The notes: a model not told the origin generated them from the sequence alone. Positions 42,532 through 51,138 are shown, counted from the first letter of the stretch. The stretch: DNA of 51,138 nucleotides from Clostridiales bacterium (GCA_022778745.1 JALFSR010000057.1:1-51138), one strand, 5' to 3'. Made by a program: numbers and translations.

Positions 42532-42664
42532 TTGACGCAGTAGTTTTTCCTACAGTCGATATTGTAAGTTTATTTTACTAAGCAGAAAGGCAGATGCTAT
42601 TAGAAAGGAGAATGGCGCTCTTCCTACTATTTGAGGAAAGCGGGAAGAGTACCTGATAAAATGT
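42532..42664 (+). promoter_or_regulatory. Conserved leader element, copy 2 (between potA and potB)
   Basis: Homologous throughout to 30943-31072. It shares TTGACGCA, the hairpin ACAGT..ATTGT, AAGCAGAAA, AAAGGAGAATG, TACTATTTGA and CCTGA, and the same 8-base gap to the gene ATG. The main stem is 42617-42624 with 42643-42650. Relative to copy 1 one pair changes on both sides (C-G to T-A). Confidence 0.75.
42612..42656 (+). CDS. Leader peptide of element copy 2
   Basis: AAAGGAG precedes ATG 42612 by 2 bases. The ORF encodes MALFLLFEESGKST and stops at 42654-42656, exactly 8 bases before potB ATG 42665. The peptide start M(A/T)L(L/F)LLF(D/E) is shared with copy 1, although the rest differs. Confidence 0.55.
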   Translation: MALFLLFEESGKST

Positions 42665-43519
42665 ATGAAAAAAAAGAAATTAGGGCTTTGGCTGACGGTA
42701 ATGCCACTTTATTTGTTCACCCTAGTCTTTGTTGTGGGGCCTCTGATTTATATGTTTGTACTGAGTTTTTGTACACGAGGAGATCATTATGAAACCGTGA
42801 TGACATTTACGTTAGATAATTATAAAAAAGTCGCAGAACCAGTGTATCGCAATACATTTATGGAATCAATCAAGCTGGCATTTACTACTACAATTATAAC
42901 AATATTGCTTGGATATCCATTTGGATATTTTATGGCGAAGTTGTCAAGCAGTAAGAAAAAAATAATGATGGCATTGATTATGGTGCCATTTTGGACGAGT
43001 TCTCTTGTAAGAATGTACGGATGGTCAATTTTACTGCAGAGTAATGGTATTTTGGATAAAATATTGATGGGAATAGGAATTACACAAAAACCATTAAAAT
43101 TGCTTTATACGTATCCTGCTGTTGTATCAGGAATGGTGTATGCATTGCTGCCATTTATGATGCTTGCTGTATATTCCAGTGCAGAAAAGATGGATTGGTT
43201 GCTTGTGGAAGCAGCAAGAGATCTTGGTGCTTCTGCGTGGAAGGCGTTTTGGACGGTGACATGGAAAATGACGCTTCCAGGCATGATGACAGGGGTTGTC
43301 CTTACATTTGTGCCGTCAATGGGATTATTTTTTGTTGCAGATATTTTAGGTGGAAATAAAGTGCCGTTAGTTGGAAATGTTATTCAAGAGCAGTTGACAA
43401 AAGGGCGAAACTGGCCATTTGCAGCGGCATTATCCGTTATTTTAATGATTATGACATCGTTATTTATTGCGATTTATCGTAAAGTAACAGGAGCAAAAGA
43501 GTTGGAGGGATTAATGTGA
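42665..43519 (+). CDS. potB: Spermidine/putrescine ABC transporter permease PotB
   Basis: A 284-residue inner permease with about six helices. The EAA motif that contacts the ATPase is EAARDLGASAWKAFWTVTWKMTLPG near 181-205. WTSSLVRMYGW near residues 110-120 is typical of PotB. ATG 42665 has no own SD; the stop of the leader ORF lies 8 bases upstream, so translational coupling is likely. It overlaps potC by four bases. Confidence 0.93.
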   Translation: MKKKKLGLWLTVMPLYLFTLVFVVGPLIYMFVLSFCTRGDHYETVMTFTLDNYKKVAEPVYRNTFMESIKLAFTTTIITILLGYPFGYFMAKLSSSKKKIMMALIMVPFWTSSLVRMYGWSILLQSNGILDKILMGIGITQKPLKLLYTYPAVVSGMVYALLPFMMLAVYSSAEKMDWLLVEAARDLGASAWKAFWTVTWKMTLPGMMTGVVLTFVPSMGLFFVADILGGNKVPLVGNVIQEQLTKGRNWPFAAALSVILMIMTSLFIAIYRKVTGAKELEGLM

Positions 43520-44304
43520 AAAAACATACGAAATTACCAAGTATTTATTTGGCACTCTTATTAATTTTAATGTATCTTCCAATTATTATTGTTGTTGTGT
43601 ATTCATTTAATGAAAATAAACTAACGGCGATTTGGTCGGGGTTTTCATTGAAGTGGTATGAAAAGCTATTTCAAGATAAATCTTTGATGGAAGCGTTAAA
43701 AAACAGCTTAATGTTAGGACTGTTCAGCTGTCTGAATGCGAGTGTTATTGGCATTATTGGGGCTGTTGGGATGGCAAGAGTCGATTATAAAACAAAGGGA
43801 GTTGTGGAGTATTTGTCAATGCTTCCGATTATGATACCAGAGATTATTCTTGGAATGGTATTTCTTGCATTTTTTTCAATGCTTCATCTTCCATTTGGAA
43901 TGACAACACTTGTAATTGCGCATACGACATTTTGCATCCCTTATATTTATATGATGGTGAAAGCGCGGCTTGTCGGCATGGATCCATCATTGCTGGAGGC
44001 GGCGAGAGATCTTGGAGCTTCGGAAGTACGAGCATTTTTTGATGTGACGCTGCCGCTTATTATGCCAGCAGTTGCATCAGGGGCATTGCTTGCATTTGCA
44101 ATGTCATTTGATGATGTTGTAATTAGTGTACTTGTGACAAATGCAAAGATTAATACGCTTCCAATTAAAGTATTTTCTCGTATTAAGTTTGGGGTGAGTC
44201 CTGAAATAAATGCCTTGTCAACGATTATGTTAAGTGTTACACTAATGGTGATTCTTGCTATAGTAGGAATAAACAAAAAAACTGAGGGAGGTAAACATTT
44301 ATGA
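43516..44304 (+). CDS. potC: Spermidine/putrescine ABC transporter permease PotC
   Basis: A 262-residue permease with about six helices. The EAA motif is EAARDLGASEVRAFFDVTLPLIMPA near 161-185, and the helix-1 region YLPIIIVVVYSFNENK is typical. The start is GTG 43516, overlapping the potB stop by four bases (GTGA). It pairs with PotB in the membrane channel for polyamines. Confidence 0.94.
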   Translation: MKKHTKLPSIYLALLLILMYLPIIIVVVYSFNENKLTAIWSGFSLKWYEKLFQDKSLMEALKNSLMLGLFSCLNASVIGIIGAVGMARVDYKTKGVVEYLSMLPIMIPEIILGMVFLAFFSMLHLPFGMTTLVIAHTTFCIPYIYMMVKARLVGMDPSLLEAARDLGASEVRAFFDVTLPLIMPAVASGALLAFAMSFDDVVISVLVTNAKINTLPIKVFSRIKFGVSPEINALSTIMLSVTLMVILAIVGINKKTEGGKHL

Positions 44305-45392
44305 AGAAACGAATCGCAGCAATGATTAGTGGGGTACTGGTGTTGATGTTGCTTGGCGGCTGCCAAAGTGGAGGTACAGCACAAGAAAGTGTAAGTACAG
44401 AAAAAATGGCATCGCTTAGCGGACAGGAATTGATCCTTTACACATGGGAGGGAATGTTCCCAGATGAGGTCATTTCAGAATTTGAAGCAAAAACGGGATG
44501 TGAGGTCGTATATCAAAATTTTACATATGATGAAGAAATGCTAGAGAAGCTGACACAGACAGACGGCGGAGAATATGATTTAGTTTTTGCGGATGACTAT
44601 ATTATTGAGCAGGCAATTGATGCAGGACTTGTTCAGAAGCTGGATAAGGCAAAGGTTCCAAATATTGAGAATGAAAATCCAATGTTTAAAGGTCAATTTT
44701 TTGACAAGACAAATGAGTATACGGTCAATTATGGAGCAGGTATTCCATTAATTGTGTACGATCCAAATGCAATAGACTTTAAAATCAGTGGTTATCATGA
44801 TCTTTGGAATGAGAAGTTAAAAGGCAGTATTGCATTAATTGGAAACAATCGCGTTGTTACAGGTATGGTATTAATGTCGATGGGAGAATCAATGAATACT
44901 GAAGATATTAACCGAATTGAAGAGGCTGGAAAAAAGCTGCAGTCACTTGCACCAAATGTACGTTTAATTAAAGACGATAATACACAGACAGCGTTGCTTA
45001 CAGGAGAAGCTTCTGTTGCATATTTATATACATCTCAAGTATATGATGCATTGAATAATAATCCAGATTTGAAAGTGGTTGTGCCAGAAGAAGGAGTTGG
45101 TTTTGGCTTAATGGCTGGATTTATTCCAAGTAAAGCACCAAACAGTGAGGCAGCACACGCATTTTTGGACTATATTATGGAGCCAAAGACATTTGCACAG
45201 TGTACAGAATTTACAGGATATTATTGTACGAACATAGGAGCGGAAACATTTATTGATGATAGTAAGAAAAATATGCTTGTTGTGCCAGACGGTTTAAAAG
45301 GTGAGATGATTGAAAACATTGGTATTGCCGCAAACGATGTGCATCAAAGGATTTGGACAGAGTTTAAAGCAGCTGCAGGTGCGGCCGAATAA
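44301..45392 (+). CDS. potD: Spermidine/putrescine-binding lipoprotein PotD
   Basis: A 363-residue substrate-binding protein. Lipobox LLGGC gives Cys near residue 21. The mature part starts with LILYTWEGMFPDEVISEFEAKTG, characteristic of PotD/PotF, and has YDLVFADDYIIEQA and YTVNYGAGIPLIVYD. Asp/Glu and Trp residues that line the polyamine pocket are present (TWEG, DD). GGGAGGT precedes ATG 44301, which overlaps potC by four bases. It ends the pot operon. Confidence 0.93.
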   Translation: MKKRIAAMISGVLVLMLLGGCQSGGTAQESVSTEKMASLSGQELILYTWEGMFPDEVISEFEAKTGCEVVYQNFTYDEEMLEKLTQTDGGEYDLVFADDYIIEQAIDAGLVQKLDKAKVPNIENENPMFKGQFFDKTNEYTVNYGAGIPLIVYDPNAIDFKISGYHDLWNEKLKGSIALIGNNRVVTGMVLMSMGESMNTEDINRIEEAGKKLQSLAPNVRLIKDDNTQTALLTGEASVAYLYTSQVYDALNNNPDLKVVVPEEGVGFGLMAGFIPSKAPNSEAAHAFLDYIMEPKTFAQCTEFTGYYCTNIGAETFIDDSKKNMLVVPDGLKGEMIENIGIAANDVHQRIWTEFKAAAGAAE

Positions 45393-45482
45393 ATAGAATA
45401 ATAAAAATGTTTGATATGAAGTGATGGGGATTGTTATAAGCAGAAAAAAATTGAGAAAAATGAAAATGATGGAGGCAAAACA

Positions 45483-46442
45483 ATGGAAGAAATGGAAAAA
45501 AATGTTTTAGCAGAAGATCAGGAGGAAGCAGCAGTGCCGACAGAGACAATGGAGGATTACAAGGAAGAATTAGAGGCATCATATCGTCAGATAAAAGCTG
45601 GTGATATTGTGACAGGTACAGTCATTGATGTAAACGAGACAGGAGTAACGATTGACTTTGATTATTATGCACTTGGAAAGATTCCAGCAGATCAAATGAG
45701 TGACGATCCAAAGTTTAATATCCTTACAGATGTACAAAAGGGCGATGAACTTTCTGCGACAGTAGTGAAAACGGACGATGGAGCTGGAAATTTTGTTTTA
45801 TCAAGAAAAGAAGCAAATGATGAGCTTGCATGGGATAGATTAGAACAAATGATGGATGAAAAGACAATCATTCATGGTGTTGTTGGCGGCATTGTAAATA
45901 AGGGTGTTATTATGTATGTGGAAGGAATTCGAGGATTTATTCCATCTTCTAAGCTGGAATTGAATTATGTGGAAGATACAACACCTTATTTGAATAAAGA
46001 AATCGATGCAGTCATTATTACAGTTGATAAGGAGAAGAAGCGTCTTGTATTATCCGCAAAAGATGTGTTAATGCAGCGTGCTATTGAAGAAAAAAATAAG
46101 AAAATTGAAAAAATTGTTGTCGGTACAGTTGTGGAAGGCACAGTGGAGCAGATGATGGATTATGGAGTATTTGTGGACATTGGAGATGGAATTTCTGGTC
46201 TTGTTCATATTTCTCAAATTAGCGAACGCCGTCTGAACCATCCGAAGCAGGCAGTAAAAGTAGGCGACAAAGTAAAAGTAAAGATTACAAAAATTCAAGG
46301 AAATAAAATTAGCCTGAGCATGAAAGAAGCAAACGAAGTGACAAATAAAGAAGTTGATGAAGAAGTGTTTGATTATAAAGAAGAAGGCCAGGCAATTACA
46401 GGGTTGGGTGCATTATTAAAGGGCATTCAATTGAATGAATGA
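45483..46442 (+). CDS. S1-domain RNA-binding protein (ribosomal protein S1-like)
   Basis: A 319-residue protein with three S1 domains, at about residues 37-113, 122-195 and 207-285. The third is the most canonical (VGTVVEGTVEQMMDYGVFVDIG, GLVHISQIS, VKVGDKVKVKITKI). The N-terminal 35 residues are acidic. Clostridial S1 proteins often have three or four domains, so it may act as the S1 equivalent in mRNA binding. GGAGG lies 7 bases before ATG 45483. No IspH fusion is present. Confidence 0.88.
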   Translation: MEEMEKNVLAEDQEEAAVPTETMEDYKEELEASYRQIKAGDIVTGTVIDVNETGVTIDFDYYALGKIPADQMSDDPKFNILTDVQKGDELSATVVKTDDGAGNFVLSRKEANDELAWDRLEQMMDEKTIIHGVVGGIVNKGVIMYVEGIRGFIPSSKLELNYVEDTTPYLNKEIDAVIITVDKEKKRLVLSAKDVLMQRAIEEKNKKIEKIVVGTVVEGTVEQMMDYGVFVDIGDGISGLVHISQISERRLNHPKQAVKVGDKVKVKITKIQGNKISLSMKEANEVTNKEVDEEVFDYKEEGQAITGLGALLKGIQLNE

Positions 46443-46496
46443 ATACGCGAAAAATTAAAAGTAAATAAATCGATTTATACAGAAGGAGGAACTTAT

Positions 46497-47225
46497 ATGG
46501 ATGGTGCTGTAGAACAGTTAAAGCAGTGGATGGATGAGAGTAAGCGTATCGTGTTTTTTGGTGGTGCGGGTGTGTCTACGGAAAGTAATATACCAGACTT
46601 TCGCAGTGTGGATGGACTGTATCATCAGCAGTATGCCTATCCTCCAGAGACGATTTTAAGCCATACTTTTTATATGAGAAAACCAGACGAATTTTTCCGA
46701 TTTTATCGAAATAAGATGCTTTTTCCAGATGCACGGCCGAATCGTGCACATAAAGCATTGGCAAAATTAGAGCAAGAGGGAAAATTAAGTGCAGTGATTA
46801 CACAAAATATTGATGGGCTGCATCAAAAGGCAGGAAGCAAAAAAGTTTTAGAACTGCATGGTTCGGTGCTGCGTAATTACTGTGAACGGTGTGGTGAATT
46901 CTATACGTTGGAAGATATAATGAACATGGATGGTATTCCAACTTGTCATTGTGGCGGAAGGATTAAACCAGATGTTGTACTGTATGAAGAAGGTTTAGAT
47001 CAAGGAGTGCTGAGAGAAGCAATTTATGAAATTAGCCATGCAGATATGCTCATTGTTGGAGGAACTTCGCTTATTGTTTATCCAGCGGCTGGATTAGTTG
47101 ATTATTATAAAGGAAAACGACTCGTATTGATTAATAAAGATGCGACAGCAAGAGATTCTATTGCAGACTTGATTGTGCCAGGAAAAATCGGAGAAATTCT
47201 TGGTATGATATGTGGTGTAGATTAA
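46497..47225 (+). CDS. cobB: Sirtuin-type NAD-dependent protein deacylase
   Basis: A 242-residue SIR2 enzyme that removes acyl groups from lysines with NAD. GGAGVSTESNIPDFRS near 21-36 binds NAD. TQNIDGLHQKAG near 101-112 and the catalytic His in ELHGS follow. The zinc site is CERC ... CHCG. The His and all four Cys are present, so it should be active. AGGAGG precedes the start. Class III/U-type bacterial sirtuins have this length. It lies between the S1 gene and an envelope protein with no obvious link. Confidence 0.93.
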   Translation: MDGAVEQLKQWMDESKRIVFFGGAGVSTESNIPDFRSVDGLYHQQYAYPPETILSHTFYMRKPDEFFRFYRNKMLFPDARPNRAHKALAKLEQEGKLSAVITQNIDGLHQKAGSKKVLELHGSVLRNYCERCGEFYTLEDIMNMDGIPTCHCGGRIKPDVVLYEEGLDQGVLREAIYEISHADMLIVGGTSLIVYPAAGLVDYYKGKRLVLINKDATARDSIADLIVPGKIGEILGMICGVD

Positions 47226-47281
47226 TACAAAAAAGAATGTGATTCAGCATTGTGGGACAGTTTAATAAAGTAGGTGTATGG

Positions 47282-49510
47282 ATGAAGAAAAAAATAAAAT
47301 GGCTGCTTTTACTGAGTATATTAGTAGTAATGGTCTTGACGACTGGGTGTGGAGGGGAAGTACGTACTAGTTCTGAGACTAGTGTAGACGCAAACTGGTC
47401 TGGAGCGAGGACAATTACAGCACGATTTTCCAGAGCTACATTTAATCGAGAGTCGGACACTACAATACACAGTCTGGATAATCTGATTAAGAAAGAATGT
47501 CCGCCTCAGCTGAAGTGGGAGCGGGTGCTGCGTTCGGGATATTACGAGTATACGTTTTCGTTTAGCTTCACAAGTATGGATGACTATAAACAAAAAGTTG
47601 CTGCCATACTTGGAGAAGATGGACATGTGACGATAGAAACAGTTGATACGTTATATGAAGAACAGACGATTTTAAGTGAAGATATTGAACCATCTGATTT
47701 TTTAGGATGGCTGAAAAAAGCATTGGCGAGAGAGGAAAATGAATCACTTGCTAATGTTGAGAAGTTATTCCGAGAGTATACAAACCGACTGATTTGTGAT
47801 GGAGAATTTGTAAATGCATATAACGATGATTATTTAAGTTATACAAACGATCGTCATTTAGAGTTTACAGGGATTGATTTTATTACTGATATGATAAGCG
47901 AAAATCAGTTTAACCGAACGATTGAGATGCGAATGAAGTTAAACGTATCAGAAGCAAAACAGGCAGAGATACGGGAGCATTTTGCGTCACTCCTTCCAGA
48001 AGGTGCAGCAGGCACATGGGGAGAAAAGGAAAATCAAACGTTCTATCAGGCAACGATGCAAAATATGACAGAAGAGCAGCTTACAAGTTTCACAAATGCT
48101 GTGATGGAGTCTGAGACGAATGGAATGACATCGGTGAAAGAAACGGATGGTATGTTACGATTTTATCAAGATTTTGAAGAAGACGTAGGTTTATCTGCCT
48201 ATTTTGTAGGAGATACAGATAAGCTTCCATTTTGTTACTATGTAAAAGCACCAGATGGCATGGTATTTACGCAAACCCCTGTGCAGGAAGATGAGAGTGA
48301 TCAAGCTGAGGAAGATTTGGACGATGAATCTGTGGAGGTATTTGCGAAGGATGATAATGGCTATCAGAAAATAATTGAGGATGAGATAGAACAAGAAACT
48401 GTTACATTTTCTTATCGAAATCAATACAATTTGAGTACGATTGATGTTACGACCAATATCGGATGGAACGACAAATTTGAGCGAGTTATTGTATTGAATT
48501 ATAATCAAATACCACTACAGGAAGAACAGAAAATGATCCAGCAGACGATGCAGGAAGCAGCAAAAGGACTTTCTGATATTCAGTTGCAGACAGAAAATAA
48601 TACGTTTGGTGTTGTAGTATCACATTCCGGAACGGCAGAGCAGCTGACAAAAGCATTTCACACAATGTTTGGGGCCGATTCTTATATTCATTACGAGCAG
48701 GATTATACAGGGTTGTTCCGGTTTGCGATACCATATGGGTTTGAAGAAAAGCTTCGGTTTAATGAATGGGAATTGGAACAGCTAAAAGGAATATCTCCTA
48801 AAATTACGTATTGTGCAAATTTCTTAAATGGAGAGACAGTACAGGAAAAAGAGGCGGCTGAGGGAAGAGTCAGTGCAGATGGAAAAGCATATGAACAGAC
48901 ATTTGAACAGATGGATGTTGATGTCACTTTGACTGTGACGCAGGAAAGCTATCTTCCGATCTTTTTAATTGTTATTGGTGTTGTAGTTGTTGGCACGATT
49001 GCTCTTATTACGATTAAATGGATTCATACTATTCGTAAAGAAAAAAAAGAAACTCGTATGTATGAACAAAAAAATAGTTCAAAAAATCGAGATAATCAAG
49101 AAAAGTCAATGGATGTAAAGCAGAAAGAACAAGAGGAGCAAGCGAGTAATTCAGATATTTGGAAAGAAAAGAAAGAAGATCTGGCAAATCAGCTAAAACA
49201 AGATTATGCAGAAGAAAAACAAGAGAAAAAAGAGCCGCTGCCAGAAGATCAAAGTATGTGGAAGCCACCTGCATCTGCCCCAAATGAGCCAAGAGAAATA
49301 TCAGCAGTGCGGGGTGTGAAAAAAAGAGCAGAGATTCCATCAATTCATGATGAGAAACATATCGAATCAGTCCTTTCAAAAGTGAAATCCACAGAGCAAT
49401 TAGAAGCAGAAGCTCAATTCAAAGCAGAAATCGAACAGACACTTGCAAAAGAAGTGGCAGAGACGATGACTCAAAAACAAGAAGATACGGAAGACAACAC
49501 CAAAAAATAG
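47282..49510 (+). CDS. Lipoprotein with C-terminal membrane helix and cytoplasmic tail
   Basis: A 742-residue protein of unknown function. It opens with a lipoprotein signal (MKKKIKWLLLLSILVVMVLT, lipobox LTTGC). Next comes a long hydrophilic extracytoplasmic region (25-560), with acidic patches near 335-355. One membrane helix follows near 562-585 (PIFLIVIGVVVVGTIALITI), then about 150 residues of highly charged Lys/Glu/Gln-rich tail, probably coiled. ATG 47282 is chosen because TAGGTG precedes it and the signal starts there; GTG 47252 only adds a short stretch. A protein with both a lipid anchor and a helix with cytoplasmic tail is unusual. It might transmit an envelope signal, which is inference. 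Confidence 0.75.
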   Translation: MKKKIKWLLLLSILVVMVLTTGCGGEVRTSSETSVDANWSGARTITARFSRATFNRESDTTIHSLDNLIKKECPPQLKWERVLRSGYYEYTFSFSFTSMDDYKQKVAAILGEDGHVTIETVDTLYEEQTILSEDIEPSDFLGWLKKALAREENESLANVEKLFREYTNRLICDGEFVNAYNDDYLSYTNDRHLEFTGIDFITDMISENQFNRTIEMRMKLNVSEAKQAEIREHFASLLPEGAAGTWGEKENQTFYQATMQNMTEEQLTSFTNAVMESETNGMTSVKETDGMLRFYQDFEEDVGLSAYFVGDTDKLPFCYYVKAPDGMVFTQTPVQEDESDQAEEDLDDESVEVFAKDDNGYQKIIEDEIEQETVTFSYRNQYNLSTIDVTTNIGWNDKFERVIVLNYNQIPLQEEQKMIQQTMQEAAKGLSDIQLQTENNTFGVVVSHSGTAEQLTKAFHTMFGADSYIHYEQDYTGLFRFAIPYGFEEKLRFNEWELEQLKGISPKITYCANFLNGETVQEKEAAEGRVSADGKAYEQTFEQMDVDVTLTVTQESYLPIFLIVIGVVVVGTIALITIKWIHTIRKEKKETRMYEQKNSSKNRDNQEKSMDVKQKEQEEQASNSDIWKEKKEDLANQLKQDYAEEKQEKKEPLPEDQSMWKPPASAPNEPREISAVRGVKKRAEIPSIHDEKHIESVLSKVKSTEQLEAEAQFKAEIEQTLAKEVAETMTQKQEDTEDNTKK

Positions 49511-49586
49511 CAGCAAACTAGAGTTAAGCAGATAGCTACAATCCGATTCGTTGTTCGTTCATCACTTAGATTGAATACAGAATGAT

Positions 49587-49629
49587 CAATCCCCCACTTT
49601 AAGTGCGCAAAACACTAAGTGGGGGATTG
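49587..49629. terminator. Hairpin between convergent genes
   Basis: CAATCCCCCACTT and AAGTG on the left pair with CACT and AAGTGGGGGATTG on the right (49587-49629), a strong GC-rich stem with a 7-base loop. Confidence 0.75.
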
Positions 49630-49632
49630 GAA

Positions 49633-49815
49633 TTATTCAGGTTTTCGTAATCCTCTTGTATTTTTTTCTACTAATTTTCTTGAAACCATGATCTGATGTC
49701 CACATCCAAGACATTTTAGACGAAAGTCCATTCCAACACGCAAAATTTCCCATTCCTGACTGCCGCAAGGATGGGCTTTTTTTAATTTTACAATATCACC
49801 AACTTGATATTCCAT
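49633..49815 (-). CDS. DUF951-family small protein
   Basis: A 60-residue protein. MEYQVGDIVKLKKAHPCGSQ and LKCLGCGHQIMVSR are the hallmarks of the DUF951 family (B. subtilis YyzM), with three Cys, two of them in a CxxC that could bind metal. ATG 49815 is chosen because GGAGGTAATAG lies upstream; the longer frame to 49893 is not supported by an SD. It sits before rpsF-ssb-rpsR but on the other strand. The same neighbourhood is known in Bacillus. The function is unknown. Confidence 0.85.
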   Translation of the reverse strand: MEYQVGDIVKLKKAHPCGSQEWEILRVGMDFRLKCLGCGHQIMVSRKLVEKNTRGLRKPE

Positions 49816-49945
49816 TGTACTATTACCTCCAATCATAAGTTTTCGACGAATACTATATTCATTATGCCATTGATTGATCGGAATGACAAGCAAAAACGAA
49901 CAAGACAGGAATAAGAAAAATTTTTGAATTTGTTTGAAAAAATGC

Positions 49946-49974
49946 TTGCAATTTCAGGACAAGTATTGTAAAAT
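49946..49974 (+). promoter_or_regulatory. rpsF-ssb-rpsR promoter
   Basis: TTGCAA (49946-49951), 17-base spacer, TAAAAT (49969-49974), about 80 bases before rpsF. Confidence 0.75.
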
Positions 49975-50051
49975 GAGAAATCGTAATATATTATTATTTC
50001 CTTGCTCTCTTAATGATAGGGGGCCAGAGACCAGAAGGAGGTTAGAGACAG

Positions 50052-50339
50052 ATGAACAAATATGAATTAGCCGTTGTTGTTAGTGCAAAGCTCGAAGATG
50101 AAGAAAGAGCAGCTGTTATTGAAAAAGTTAAGAATTATATTACTCGTTTCAATGGTACAGTGACTAATGTTGATGAATGGGGTAAGAAGAGATTAGCTTA
50201 TGAAATCCAGAAGATGAGAGAAGCTTACTATTACTTCATCCAGTTTGAAGGTGATTCCGATTGTCCAAACGAAGTTGAAAGACATATTCGTATTATGGAA
50301 TCCGTTATCAGATATTTGTGCGTTAAGCAGGAAGCTTAA
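50052..50339 (+). CDS. rpsF: 30S ribosomal protein S6
   Basis: A 95-residue S6 protein of the small-subunit platform. MNKYELAVVVSAKLEDEER, VDEWGKKRLAYEIQKMREAYYYFIQF and the end IRYLCVKQEA are characteristic. AAGGAGG precedes the start. It binds S18, whose gene lies two genes downstream. The operon order rpsF-ssb-rpsR is widespread in Firmicutes. No clear S6:S18 binding motif was found in the leader. Confidence 0.97.
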   Translation: MNKYELAVVVSAKLEDEERAAVIEKVKNYITRFNGTVTNVDEWGKKRLAYEIQKMREAYYYFIQFEGDSDCPNEVERHIRIMESVIRYLCVKQEA

Positions 50340-50384
50340 TTAACACAACAACGCTCATGATTGAGTATAGAAATGAGGTAGATT

Positions 50385-50879
50385 ATGAATAAAGTTATTT
50401 TAATGGGAAGACTCACAAGAGATCCAGATATTCGTTACTCACAGGGCGAGCGTCAAATGGCAATCGCAAGATATACTTTGGCGGTAGATCGCAGAGGACG
50501 TGGAAATAACGGTGAGGCAACTGCTGACTTTATTCAGTGTGTAGCATTTGACCGTTCTGCAGAATTTGCAGAAAAATATTTTCACCAGGGCACTAAGATT
50601 GTGATTACTGGAAGAATTCAGACAGGAAGCTACACCAATCGAGACGGTCAGAAGGTTTACACAACAGATGTAGTTGTAGAAGATCAGGAATTTGCAGAGA
50701 GTAAGGCAGCAGCAGGAGAATACCGTGCAAGTAATCCAAATAATTTCCAGAGTTCTGGATTTGATAATGGATTCCAGCCAGCACCTCCGACATCCAGACC
50801 GACACCTTCCAGTGCGGTAAGTGATGGATTTATGAATATTCCTGACGGAGTGGAGGACGAGGGACTTCCATTTAATTAA
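50385..50879 (+). CDS. ssb: Single-stranded DNA-binding protein
   Basis: A 164-residue SSB. The OB fold covers residues 1-105 (MNKVILMGRLTRDPDIRYSQG, FIQCVAFDRSAEFAEKYFHQG). A disordered Gly/Pro/Ser-rich linker follows, and the acidic tail ends DEGLPFN, close to the canonical DDDIPF that recruits repair and replication partners; here a final Asn follows Phe. ATG 50385 follows AATGAGGTAG. Confidence 0.96.
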   Translation: MNKVILMGRLTRDPDIRYSQGERQMAIARYTLAVDRRGRGNNGEATADFIQCVAFDRSAEFAEKYFHQGTKIVITGRIQTGSYTNRDGQKVYTTDVVVEDQEFAESKAAAGEYRASNPNNFQSSGFDNGFQPAPPTSRPTPSSAVSDGFMNIPDGVEDEGLPFN

Positions 50880-50945
50880 GAATAATTAGAGATTATAATA
50901 AATTTATCGAGCAACGATAAAATTTCGTGAGAAGGAGGAACGATC

Positions 50946-51138
50946 ATGGCATACAATAAGTCTGAAAGACCAGATTCTCCAATGAAGAGAAGAGGCGGAC
51001 GCAGAAGAAAGAAAGTTTGCGTATTCTGTGGAGAAGGTAATGGCGTAATTGATTATAAGGACGTAAACAAGTTAAAGAGATATGTATCAGAAAGAGGTAA
51101 GATTCTTCCAAGAAGAATTACAGGTAACTGTGCAAAGC
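50946..51138 (+). CDS. rpsR: 30S ribosomal protein S18 (5' part, runs off right edge)
   Basis: The first 64 codons of S18: [20 protein letters not shown], then [10 protein letters not shown] (CxxC, zinc-binding form), [19 protein letters not shown] and [18 protein letters not shown] lies before ATG 50946. The remaining 15 or so residues lie outside the window. It is the third gene of the rpsF operon. Confidence 0.96.
   Translation, partial: MAYNKSERPDSPMKRRGGRRRKKVCVFCGEGNGVIDYKDVNKLKRYVSERGKILPRRITGNCAK

Noticed and set aside
49975-50051. S6:S18 autoregulatory motif in the rpsF leader
   Set aside because: The leader can fold, but the CCG-containing loop expected for that motif was not seen.
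1-51138. CRISPR arrays, prophage, rRNA or integron structures
   Set aside because: No regular short direct repeats with spacers, phage structural genes or rRNA sequence were recognised on either strand.

Overview
The window is a low-GC, AT-rich chromosomal segment from an anaerobic Firmicute of class Clostridia, most likely a gut Lachnospiraceae. The evidence is a monomeric [FeFe] hydrogenase behind Rex-like operators, a complete V/A-type ATPase operon, a Hsp20 gene behind a CIRCE-like operator, strong AGGAGG ribosome sites with frequent GTG and TTG starts, and a DUF951-rpsF-ssb-rpsR cluster of the Firmicutes type. The species assignment is inference.

Layout. Bases 1-830 are insertion-sequence debris: the 5' part of an IS4-like transposase running off the left edge, apparently inserted into a second transposase-like gene. 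Bases 831-4423 hold a small secreted protein, two ABC-2-type permeases, their ATPase and a membrane-anchored protein. Bases 4482-10209 carry a SpoU-type RNA methyltransferase, Hsp20, a PsiE-family protein, the hydrogenase and a large envelope protein of unknown role. Bases 10446-20353 carry a YtaF-like membrane protein, a Ca2+-type P-ATPase, a sigma-54 relative missing its RpoN box, a membrane/spermidine-synthase-like fusion, a DEDD exonuclease and a D,D-carboxypeptidase. Bases 20752-29296 are the nine-gene V/A-ATPase operon on the minus strand, in transcription order G/H, C, I, K, F, E, A, B, D. Bases 29728-33408 hold a lipoprotein and a second ABC module paralogous to the first. GH2 glycosidase, trmB and an AI-2E-family transporter follow, then tRNA-Lys, a ZnuABC-type metal importer, tRNA-fMet, potABCD, an S1-domain protein, a sirtuin, a lipoprotein with a cytoplasmic tail, a DUF951 protein, rpsF, ssb and the 5' part of rpsR.

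The most unusual signals are these. (1) Two copies of a roughly 130-base leader, each with a strong SD, a 12-14-codon ORF and a hairpin that covaries between copies, each ending exactly 8 bases before the start codon of a transport permease (30943-31072 and 42532-42664). (2) A V-ATPase subunit D gene whose family-conserved N-terminus begins at an ATC codon. (3) A sigma-54-like protein lacking the DNA-binding RpoN box. (4) Four dispersed copies of a roughly 100-base palindromic element. (5) Rex and CIRCE operators in front of the hydrogenase and hsp20. No CRISPR array, rRNA or prophage was seen.
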